Assembly (NCBI GenBank): GCA_903934795.1 | Contig: CAIZPE010000034.1 | Span: 1-53,957, forward strand | Direction of reading: 5' to 3' | DNA length: 53,957 nucleotides | DNA from: an uncultured bacterium | GTDB lineage: Bacteria; Pseudomonadota; Gammaproteobacteria; Burkholderiales; Burkholderiaceae_E | In this document: piece after piece, positions 1 through 6,801 of the stretch | Numbering within the stretch: position 1 is the stretch's first letter | Layout of the letters: the number at the start of each line of letters is the position of its first letter | The notes under the pieces: generated by a model | Database searches by the model: none | What the model was told of the DNA's origin: nothing | What the model saw: the letters and a program-made list of their open reading frames with translations, nothing else | Position numbers and translations under genes: made by a program

Positions 1-393
1 CTCGGGGTGCTCGGCAAGGAGATCGACACCATGCTCGACACCCCGGTGACCCTGCCCAACCTGAAGGCCGGCAAGCTCAAGGCGCTGGCCGTGACCACCG
101 CCAACCGCTGGCGCGATCTGCCCGAGGTGCCCACCATGATCGAGGCCGGCTATCCCGGCTTCGATGTGTCGTTCTGGCTGGGGCTGCTGGTGCCGGCGCA
201 GACCCCGCCGGCGGTGGTGCAGGCGCTCTACGCGGCGCTGCGCACGGCCCGCGACGATCCGAACATCCTGCGCCAGCTGCAGACCCAGGGCCAGGTGGAG
301 CTCACCGACCCGCAGGCCTTCGCCGCGCGCATCCGGGCCGAGACCGCAGCCTGGGGCGAGGTGATCCGGCGCGAGAACATCACCCTCGACTGA
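1..393 (+). CDS. Bug/TctC-family tripartite tricarboxylate transporter receptor, C-terminal part
   Basis: The 5' end lies outside the window, so only about the last 130 residues are present. Bug proteins are periplasmic receptors of tripartite tricarboxylate-type transporters that bind small carboxylates. The visible part has the usual C-terminal lobe: an LKAGKLKALAVTT segment, a PEVPTMIEAGYPGFDV segment, and the PAQTPPAVVQALYAAL helix start. The same pattern recurs in the complete Bug gene at 4632-5612. The last 14 bases overlap the convergent chrA gene. The substrate cannot be read from this fragment, and no TctA/TctB membrane subunits are visible nearby. Confidence 0.85.
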   Translation, partial: LGVLGKEIDTMLDTPVTLPNLKAGKLKALAVTTANRWRDLPEVPTMIEAGYPGFDVSFWLGLLVPAQTPPAVVQALYAALRTARDDPNILRQLQTQGQVELTDPQAFAARIRAETAAWGEVIRRENITLD

Positions 394-1792
394 GCGTCAG
401 CACCAGCCCGGCCAGCGCGCTCAGGCCGATCACCGGGATCACCCCGAGCCGGCCGCTGAACAGCGCCACCGCCGCCGCCAGCGCCAGGCCCAGCGCGGCC
501 GCATCGGGCCCGGCCGCCAGGCCCTGCGGCAGGAGCACCTGCCGACCGAAGACCAGCGCCAGGCTCAGGATCACCCCGACCACCGCCGCGCTGATCGCGG
601 TGAGCGGGCCGCCCAGGGCGACGTGGCCGCGGGTGGACTCCACCAGCGGGCCGCCGGCCAGGATGAACAGGAACGAGGGCAGGAAGGTGAACCAGGTCAC
701 CAGCACGGCCGCGATCACGCCGGCGGTCAGCGCCTGACCGGGACCCAGCAGCGCGGCAAGATCGGGACTGTTCCAGCCGCCCACGAAGCCCACGAAGGCC
801 ACCACCATGATCAGCGGCCCGGGCGTGGTCTCGCCCAGCGCGAGCCCGTCGATCATCTGCGTGGCGCTCAGCCAGCCGTGGTGCAGCACCGCACCCTGAT
901 GCACATAGGGCAGCACCGCATAGGCACCGCCAAACGTGAGCAGCGCGGCCTTGGTGAAGAACCAGCCCATCTGCGGGAGCGTGCCCTGTGCGCCCTGCAG
1001 CGCCAGCAGCGCGGCCATGGGCAGCAGCCAGAGCAGGGCGCCCGCGCCGAGCACGGTGGCCAGCCGGGCGCGGCTGAATCGGGCATGGGCCGGCGTGGGC
1101 GTGTGGTCATCGATCAGCGCCGGCAGGCCGCTGCCGGCCGCCGCGCCGTGCCCCCCGCCCGACGCGAAGGCCGCGGGCACGATCCGCGCGCCGAGCAGGC
1201 CGGCCAGCGCCGCACCGACCACCACCAGCGGAAACGGCAGATGCAGCAGGGCCACCGCCGCGAACGCGGCCACCGCGATCAGCCACAGCACGGGATGGCG
1301 CAGGGTGCGCTTGCCGAGCCGCCACGCAGCCTGCGCGACCACGGCGATGACCGCAGGCTTGATGCCGAAGAAAAGACCGGCCACCAGCGGATGCTGGCCC
1401 AGCGCCATGTACAGCCAGGACAGGCCGATCAGGACGAGCAGCGAAGGCAGCACGAACAGGCCGCCAGCCACCAGCGCACCGCGGGTACGGTGCATCAGCC
1501 AGCCGAGGTAGGTGGCGAGCTGCTGGGCTTCGGGACCGGGCAGGACCATGCAGTAGTTGAGCGCGTGCAGGAAGCGCTTCTCGCTGATCCATCGCCGCCG
1601 CTCGACGAGCTCGCGGTGCATGATCGCGATCTGCCCCGCCGGGCCGCCAAAGCTGATGAAGCCCAGCATGAGCCAGAAGCGCAGGGCCTCGCGCAGCCCG
1701 ACCGGCGCGGGCGCCGAGGGCGGCGGCACTGCAGCGGCCCGCCCGGCAGCGTCGGCCGCGGCGGTGGTGGGCGATGATGACGACAGGGACAT
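380..1792 (-). CDS. chrA: ChrA-type chromate transporter
   Basis: Predicted inner-membrane protein of 470 residues, the usual size of a long-chain ChrA, which exports chromate. It has two homologous halves. The first half carries FGGPAGQIA (residues 48-56) and LPGPEAQQLATYLG (84-97). The second carries TFGGAYAVLPYV (286-297) and GETTPGPLIM (320-329). A Gly/Ala/Pro-rich linker near 210-240 joins the halves. The N-terminal 30 residues are low-complexity Ser/Ala/Pro and may be cytosolic, or the true start may lie downstream. No chrB regulator is adjacent. It is divergent from the MaoC-like gene, and its stop overlaps the Bug fragment by 14 bases. Family assignment is firm; the actual substrate is inferred. 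Confidence 0.88.
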   Translation of the reverse strand: MSLSSSSPTTAAADAAGRAAAVPPPSAPAPVGLREALRFWLMLGFISFGGPAGQIAIMHRELVERRRWISEKRFLHALNYCMVLPGPEAQQLATYLGWLMHRTRGALVAGGLFVLPSLLVLIGLSWLYMALGQHPLVAGLFFGIKPAVIAVVAQAAWRLGKRTLRHPVLWLIAVAAFAAVALLHLPFPLVVVGAALAGLLGARIVPAAFASGGGHGAAAGSGLPALIDDHTPTPAHARFSRARLATVLGAGALLWLLPMAALLALQGAQGTLPQMGWFFTKAALLTFGGAYAVLPYVHQGAVLHHGWLSATQMIDGLALGETTPGPLIMVVAFVGFVGGWNSPDLAALLGPGQALTAGVIAAVLVTWFTFLPSFLFILAGGPLVESTRGHVALGGPLTAISAAVVGVILSLALVFGRQVLLPQGLAAGPDAAALGLALAAAVALFSGRLGVIPVIGLSALAGLVLTLSRG

Positions 1793-1897
1793 CGCCTGAC
1801 CCTATCATGCGAGGCCGGCTTGCCCCGCGCCTCGGTCGCACCCACACTGCCAGCCTCGCATCCGCCCACTTCACGCCAAGCCCGCGCCAGACCCGCC

Positions 1898-2368
1898 ATG
1901 AACCGCAACCCCAGCCCGCCCGTGCGCCACTTCGAGGACTACCCGGAAGGCGCCGTCTTCGAGCTCGGCAGCATCCAGGTCGAACCCGACGAGCTGCTCT
2001 CCTTTGCGCGCCGCTTCGACCCGCAACCCTTCCACACCGATGCCCGCGCCGCGGCCGAATCGCCCTACGGCGGGCTGATCGCCAGTGGCTGGCACACGGC
2101 CAGCCTGATGATGCGGCTGCTGGCCACGAAGTTCCTGTCGCCGGCCTCCAGCCTGGGATCGCCCGGCATCGACGAGCTGCGCTGGCTGGCCCCGGTGCGC
2201 CCCGGTGACGAACTCTGGGTGCGCGTCACCATCCTCTCGGCGCGGCGCTCGGCCTCGAATCCGGAGCGGGGCGTGGCGATCTCGCTGATCGAGACCCGCA
2301 ACCAGGAAGGCACGCTGGTGCTGTCGATGAAGGCGGTCAACCTGCTGCGCTGCCGCGCCCGGGCATGA
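1898..2368 (+). CDS. MaoC-like dehydratase (hot-dog fold)
   Basis: A 156-residue protein of the single-domain MaoC/(R)-hydratase type, which hydrates or dehydrates acyl-CoA thioesters. The hydratase signature is visible as FDPQPFHTD, giving an Asp41-His46 dyad. It is followed by a YGGLIASGWHTASLMMRL helix and a late LRWLAPVRPGDELWVRV strand pair. The ATG at 1898 is preferred over upstream in-frame GTG/ATG codons because homology-like sequence begins at HFEDYPEG. No strong ribosome site is visible. Its TGA overlaps the ATG of the next gene (ATGA), implying translational coupling. The acyl-CoA substrate is unknown. Confidence 0.8.
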   Translation: MNRNPSPPVRHFEDYPEGAVFELGSIQVEPDELLSFARRFDPQPFHTDARAAAESPYGGLIASGWHTASLMMRLLATKFLSPASSLGSPGIDELRWLAPVRPGDELWVRVTILSARRSASNPERGVAISLIETRNQEGTLVLSMKAVNLLRCRARA

Positions 2369-4188
2369 GCGCCGAGCGGCCTGCCGGCCTGATCGCCCGC
2401 GCGCTGGCCCGTCTTGCCGGCGCCGCCGCCTCGGCATCGGCCACGCGCGCGGGCCCGCCGCTGCCAGCCACGCCTGCCGAGCTGATGGCCGAGATGCAGT
2501 CGATCAAGACCCGGCTCGGCGCCGGCGAGGCGGCCGCCGTGGTCGACCGCCTCGAGGCGCTGGCCGGCTCGCCGCTGGCCTCGGCCGATGTGCCGGCCCA
2601 TGCCGGCATTGCCCGGGTGCTGATGGGCCAGCATGCGCAGGCGATCCCGTGGCTGGAGCGGGCGGTGAGTGCCGATCCGCGGCACGGGATCGCGCTGAAG
2701 TTCATCACCGTGGCCCTGGCCGAGACCGGTCGCCCGGCCGAAGCCCTGGCCCGCGGCGAGCAGGCCCTGAAAATCAACCCGAGCGACTCCGAGACCCTGG
2801 GCACCGTGGGTGTCACCCTGATGCGGCTCGGTCGCCGGGCGCAGGCGGCCAGGCACTTCGAGCGGGCCCTGCAGGTCCGCAGCGACGACCTGACCGCCCT
2901 GACCAACCTGGTGATGCTGCATGGCGGCGGGCTTGAGCGATTCAGCGAACTGCCGCCCCTGTCGCCGCGGACCGCCCAGATCCTGGCGCGCGCCCGCAAG
3001 CGGATGATCGCCGAGCTGGATGCCGGCACGCTGGCGCCGGCAAACGCCCCGGTGCTGATCGCGCTGCTGCATGGCAGCCGCGAGCACTTTCCGGTGCTGG
3101 AACGCCTGGTGGCCCGGCACCCTGCCGGCGACGAGACCGCGCCCGATGCCGAATCCCTGCGCCGATACCTGCTGGTTCACGCCCGGGCCGGCCACGCCGC
3201 CGAGGCCGCCGATCTCGCGACGCGCATGGCCGAGCGCTCGGGCAATCGCGGCGCTCCGATGCACACCGCCGGCAGCATGCGGGCGGCAGCCGGCACGGGC
3301 GCCTGGCCCGAGAACTGGCGCTGGATGCGCGACGCCCACCAGGACATCGAGCCCGACCATGTGGTGCGGCAGGTGCCGCAGTGGGATGGCTCGGCCACCG
3401 GCGAGCGCAGCGTGTTCGTCTACCAGGATCAGGGCTACGGCGATGCGCTCATCGCGCTGCGCCTGGTGGGCGCGCTGGCGCGACACGGCGTGCGCTTCGT
3501 GCCCTGGGTCAAGCCGACCCTCGCCGGCCTCGCCCGCAGCGCGCCCGGCTGCGAGGCGCTGGTGAGCAGCGAGTCGCTGCCCGATCCGCGGGACCACGGC
3601 TGCGCGCTGGCGATCCCGATGTTCGGCCTGGTGTCAGCGCTGGCGCTCGGCCCGGCCGACATCGCGCAGGCGCCGGTGCTGCGGGCCGATCCGGCCGCCA
3701 CCGCGGCCTGGCGCGAGCGCCTGGCAACGCTGTCCGGCCGACGCGTCGGTGTGGCGCTGCTGGGCAATCCCGAACGCCATGATGACTGGGTGCGCTCGGT
3801 GATGCCCGCAGCAGCCCAGCCGCTGACCGCGCTGCGCGACCGGATCTCCTGGGTGAACCTCTCGGTCGATCGCCGGCCCGAGCGCGACACGCTGATCCGC
3901 CAGCTCGGCGCGACCGATCCGACCTCGGCCCTGCGCACCCTCGACGACACCGCCGCGCTGATCGCATCCCTCGATGCGGTGGTCACCATCGACAGCGTGG
4001 TTGCGCACCTGGCGGCCGCGCTGGGCAAGCCCACCTGGGTGCTCGTGCCCACCCAGGTCGACTGGCGATGGCGCATCGGCGACCGGCTCAGCCCCTGGTG
4101 GCCGGCGGTGCACGCGTTGCCCGCCTCCCGTCCGGGTGACTGGGCCGAGCCGATCGACCGGCTCGGCGCTGCGCTCGCCGCCGCTTGA
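2365..4188 (+). CDS. TPR protein with C-terminal glycosyltransferase-9-like domain
   Basis: A 607-residue protein. Residues about 75-185 contain TPR-like helices (for example ALARGEQALKINPSDSETL and ARHFERALQVRSDDLTAL). The C-terminal third looks like the TPR-linked glycosyltransferase family 9 fold: VFVYQDQGYGDALIALRLV (nucleotide-sugar-transferase start), a middle GRRVGVALLGNPE strand, and DAVVTIDSVVAHLAAALGKPTWVLVP near the end. The last segment matches the D/S-x-x-x-H-L-A-x-A-x-G-x-P-x-W signature of these proteins. No signal peptide is evident. It overlaps the MaoC-like gene by 4 bases, an unexpected partner. Acceptor and donor are unknown; protein or surface glycan glycosylation is an inference. 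Confidence 0.72.
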   Translation: MSAERPAGLIARALARLAGAAASASATRAGPPLPATPAELMAEMQSIKTRLGAGEAAAVVDRLEALAGSPLASADVPAHAGIARVLMGQHAQAIPWLERAVSADPRHGIALKFITVALAETGRPAEALARGEQALKINPSDSETLGTVGVTLMRLGRRAQAARHFERALQVRSDDLTALTNLVMLHGGGLERFSELPPLSPRTAQILARARKRMIAELDAGTLAPANAPVLIALLHGSREHFPVLERLVARHPAGDETAPDAESLRRYLLVHARAGHAAEAADLATRMAERSGNRGAPMHTAGSMRAAAGTGAWPENWRWMRDAHQDIEPDHVVRQVPQWDGSATGERSVFVYQDQGYGDALIALRLVGALARHGVRFVPWVKPTLAGLARSAPGCEALVSSESLPDPRDHGCALAIPMFGLVSALALGPADIAQAPVLRADPAATAAWRERLATLSGRRVGVALLGNPERHDDWVRSVMPAAAQPLTALRDRISWVNLSVDRRPERDTLIRQLGATDPTSALRTLDDTAALIASLDAVVTIDSVVAHLAAALGKPTWVLVPTQVDWRWRIGDRLSPWWPAVHALPASRPGDWAEPIDRLGAALAAA

Positions 4189-4207
4189 GCCCGCCGGCGC
4201 TGCCCGC

Positions 4208-4252
4208 TCAGGGCTTGCGCCGCCGGCCCTGCCGGTTCAGGTCTTGCGCCGC
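4208..4252. repeat. 29-bp imperfect tandem duplication at the 3' end of a small ORF
   Basis: TCAGGgCTTGCGCCGC at 4208-4223 recurs as TCAGGtCTTGCGCCGC at 4237-4252, a spacing of 29 bp. The second copy contains the stop codon of the minus-strand ORF at 4237-4494. The first lies just beyond that stop, so the ORF end appears duplicated into the intergenic gap that separates it from the convergent TPR gene. Confidence 0.7.
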
Positions 4253-4494
4253 TGTCGCTGTGACTTCTCGCGCCGATCGAGTCCCTCGGGCGCGGGGATC
4301 TCGCCGGCGGCGACCGCGTCGAGCAGCCATTGGCGGATGGCATCCACACCCGGCACCGGCCCGGGCACCGGAGGACGCGCCACGCGCACCGCAACCCGCA
4401 CCTCGTTGGCGACCTCGAGCAGCGTGAGGCCGGGCTGATCGGCCCACAGCCGGGCGGCGTGGGCAAGGCAGATCTTGCGGACAGGATTGGCCAT
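4237..4494 (-). CDS. hypothetical 85-residue protein
   Basis: I do not recognise this protein. It starts MANPVRKICLAHAARLWAD and has an amphipathic N-terminal half (DQPGLTLLEVANEVRVAVRV). A proline-rich hinge (RPPVPGPVPG) follows, then a helix DAIRQWLLDAVAAGEIPAPEG and a basic tail ending RRKT. Its composition is balanced, unlike the Arg/Pro-rich shadow frames around it, which argues that it is real. It lies 137 bases downstream of the Bug receptor on the same strand and could be co-transcribed. There is no signal peptide or membrane segment. Its final codons are repeated just downstream (29-bp duplication). Confidence 0.5.
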   Translation of the reverse strand: MANPVRKICLAHAARLWADQPGLTLLEVANEVRVAVRVARPPVPGPVPGVDAIRQWLLDAVAAGEIPAPEGLDRREKSQRQRRKT

Positions 4495-4501
4495 GAGCGT
4501 C

Positions 4502-4627
4502 TCAGGCCGGCGCCGGCTCGGGCGCGGAGCACCCTGCCACGGCTCGCAACCCCGCCGGCCAGAGCAGGCAGCTCCCGGCCCGCGGCGATGGGACCAGGCG
4601 TCGGCTGTCGGCGTCGCTCGCGCTCAT
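4502..4627 (-). CDS. possible 41-residue small protein between the Bug receptor and the 85-residue ORF
   Basis: A short frame begins 4 bases after the Bug receptor stop. It has a good ribosome site: GGAG lies 7 bases before the ATG, partly inside the end of the receptor gene. It ends 7 bases before the ATG of the 85-residue ORF. The product starts MSASDADSRRL and ends CSAPEPAPA, with two cysteines and no recognisable domain. The tight spacing is the only argument for it; composition is compatible with chance in GC-rich DNA. Confidence 0.22.
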   Translation of the reverse strand: MSASDADSRRLVPSPRAGSCLLWPAGLRAVAGCSAPEPAPA

Positions 4628-4631
4628 CGCC

Positions 4632-5612
4632 TCACTCCAGCTTGGCGCCGGAGTCGCGCACCGCGCGCTCCAGATCGCGTGCGCCCTCGCGCAACTGCGC
4701 GGCGAAGGCCTCGGGCGAGGCGCTGGTGGCCACATCCATGCCCTGGCTGGCGACCCGTTCGCGCACACCCGGGCGAGCCATGGCGCGCGCGACCGCCTCG
4801 TGCAGACGACGCACCACCGCCGGGGGCGAGCCGGCCGGCAGGTAGAGACCGAAGGAGAAGCTCGCGTCATAGCCCGGGAGGCCGGCCTCGGCCGCGCCCG
4901 CAATGCCGGGGATCGCCGGCGAGGCGGCCGCGGTGGTGAGCGCCAGCGCCCGCAGCCGTCCGGCCTTGATGAGGTTCATGACGGTGGGCGGGGTGGCGAA
5001 CATCACCTGGGTGTCACCGGCGATGGTGGAGGTGGCCGCCGCCGCGCCGCCCTTGAACTGCACGGTGATGAACTTCACCGCCGCTGCGGCCTCGAACTGG
5101 GCGCTGGCCAGATGCGGCGTGGAGCCGTTGCCGGAAGCGGCCGACGCGAGCCGCTCGGGGTGGGCGCGGGCATGGGCGATCAGCTCGCGCAACGAGCGCA
5201 CCGGCAGCTCGTTGTTGACGCAGATGATCATCGGCCCGACCGCGAGCTGGCTGATCGGCACGAAGTCGCGGTTGCCGTCGTAGCCCAGGCGCCGGTAGAG
5301 GGCCGCGGTGAGCGCAAAGGGCCCGGCCACCAGCACGGTGTGGCCGTCGGCCGGCGCGCGGGCCACCAGCTCGTTGGCGATGGTGCCGCCGGCGCCGGGC
5401 CGGTTCTCGACCAGCACCTGCACGCCGAGCTCGCGACCGAGCTCATCGGCCGCCACCCGGGTGATGAAATCGCCCGAGCCGCCGGGCGGATAGCCCACCA
5501 CCAGCCGCAGCGGTTTCGCCGGCCAGGCGGCCGACTGCGCACGGCCTGCCGCCGCGGGCAGCGCCGCGAGCGCAGGCAAGGACCGCAGGAGGCGTCGGCG
5601 GTGGGTGCGCAT
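4632..5612 (-). CDS. Bug/TctC-family substrate-binding receptor
   Basis: A complete 326-residue Bug receptor, the normal length. The N-terminus MRTHRRRLLRSLPALAALPA has an Arg-rich n-region and a hydrophobic core ending near AAAGRAQS, so export to the periplasm is expected. The start of the mature protein shows PLRLVVGYPPGGSGDFITR and VENRPGAGGTIA, the two Bug signature loops that form the ligand pocket. The C-terminal lobe resembles the fragment at 1-393. It is the last gene of a tight operon: its ATG lies 2 bases after the CoA-transferase stop. This suggests it recognises the acid activated or oxidised by the two upstream enzymes. The ligand is unknown. Confidence 0.9.
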   Translation of the reverse strand: MRTHRRRLLRSLPALAALPAAAGRAQSAAWPAKPLRLVVGYPPGGSGDFITRVAADELGRELGVQVLVENRPGAGGTIANELVARAPADGHTVLVAGPFALTAALYRRLGYDGNRDFVPISQLAVGPMIICVNNELPVRSLRELIAHARAHPERLASAASGNGSTPHLASAQFEAAAAVKFITVQFKGGAAAATSTIAGDTQVMFATPPTVMNLIKAGRLRALALTTAAASPAIPGIAGAAEAGLPGYDASFSFGLYLPAGSPPAVVRRLHEAVARAMARPGVRERVASQGMDVATSASPEAFAAQLREGARDLERAVRDSGAKLE

Positions 5613-5614
5613 GC

Positions 5615-6799
5615 TCAGAGAATCACCCGGCCGCCGCGCAGCAGCGCGATCTCGGCCTCGGACACGCCGATCTCGCGCAGCACCTCGTCGGTGTGCTCGC
5701 CACGCTCGGGCGTGGCGGTGGCCAGCGCGGCCGGCGTGCGCGACAGGCGCACCGCCTGATTGAGGATGTTGAGCGTGCCCAGCCGCGGATGACTCACCGG
5801 TGCGGCCGCGCCGAGATGCTTCACCTGCGGGTCGGCGAAGACCTCGTCCATGCGATAGATGGGGCCGCAGGGCACGCCCGCGTCATTGAGGCGGCTGACC
5901 CACTCGGCGCTCGGCCGGGTCTGCAGCGCCGTCTCGATCTCGGCGGCGAGCGCGGCCCGGTTGGCGGCGCGGTCGTCGGCACGCCGGAAGCGCGGATCGT
6001 CGGCAAGCTCGGGGCGGCCGATGGCCTCGCACAGCCGCAGCCACATCACGCTGCCCGAGGCGGCCACGTTGATATGGCCGTCGGCGGTGCGATAGGCCGA
6101 GGTGGGCATGCTGGTGGGATGGTCGTTGCCCACCTGCGGCGGCACCTGGCCGTCCATGGTGTAGCGGGCGGCCTGAAAGTCGAGCAGCGTGATGCCGGCC
6201 TGCAGCAGGTTCGACTGCACCCACTGCCCCTCGCCGCTCACCTCGCGCTCGAGCAGCGCGGTCATGATGCCCAGCGCGGCGAGCAGCCCGGCAGTGACAT
6301 CGGCCACCGCCGCGCCGGCCCGCAGCGGGCCCTGGCCGGGGAAGCCGGTGACCGACATGATCCCGCACAGGCCCTGCGCGATCTGATCGAAGCCCGGCCG
6401 GTCGCGATAGGGGCCGTCCTGGCCGAAGCCCGAGATGCTGGCCAGGATGATCCGCGGGTTGATCGCCCGCAGCGAGGCATAGTCGATGCCCAGCCGGTCC
6501 TTCACATCGGGCCGGTAATTCTCGACCACCACATCGGCGGTGGCCACCAGACGACGGAAGATGTCGCGGCCGGCGGGCGCCTTCAGGTCGAGGGTGATCG
6601 ATCGCTTGTTGCGGTGCAGGTTCTGGAAGTCGGAACCATCGCGGGCACCGCCGAGATCCTCGTCGCCGGGGGTCTCGACCTTGATCACATCGGCGCCGAA
6701 GTCGGCGAACTGGCGCACACAGGTAGGCCCGGCGCGCACGCGGGTGAGATCGAGGATGCGCAGCCGAGCGAGTGCGGGAGAGGCCTGGATTCTTGCCAT
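5615..6799 (-). CDS. CaiB/BaiF (class III) CoA-transferase
   Basis: A 394-residue class III CoA-transferase, moving CoA between carboxylic acids in the cytosol. The start MARIQASPALARLRILDLTRV was chosen because the conserved LxxLRILDLT element follows at once; the open frame upstream is a shadow of the molybdoenzyme gene. Landmarks are GADVIKVETPGDED (35-48), the VVENYRPDVKDRLG segment (91-104), ISGFGQDGP (122-130), and AVADVTAG with the presumed catalytic Asp167. The gene starts 2 bases after the molybdoenzyme stop and ends 2 bases before the Bug receptor start, so the three are almost certainly one transcript. The acid substrate is not deducible. Confidence 0.9.
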   Translation of the reverse strand: MARIQASPALARLRILDLTRVRAGPTCVRQFADFGADVIKVETPGDEDLGGARDGSDFQNLHRNKRSITLDLKAPAGRDIFRRLVATADVVVENYRPDVKDRLGIDYASLRAINPRIILASISGFGQDGPYRDRPGFDQIAQGLCGIMSVTGFPGQGPLRAGAAVADVTAGLLAALGIMTALLEREVSGEGQWVQSNLLQAGITLLDFQAARYTMDGQVPPQVGNDHPTSMPTSAYRTADGHINVAASGSVMWLRLCEAIGRPELADDPRFRRADDRAANRAALAAEIETALQTRPSAEWVSRLNDAGVPCGPIYRMDEVFADPQVKHLGAAAPVSHPRLGTLNILNQAVRLSRTPAALATATPERGEHTDEVLREIGVSEAEIALLRGGRVIL

Positions 6800-6801
6800 G
6801 G

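Noticed and set aside
623-1777. 384-residue plus-strand frame opposite chrA
   Set aside because: Low-complexity Arg/Gln/His composition; antisense shadow.
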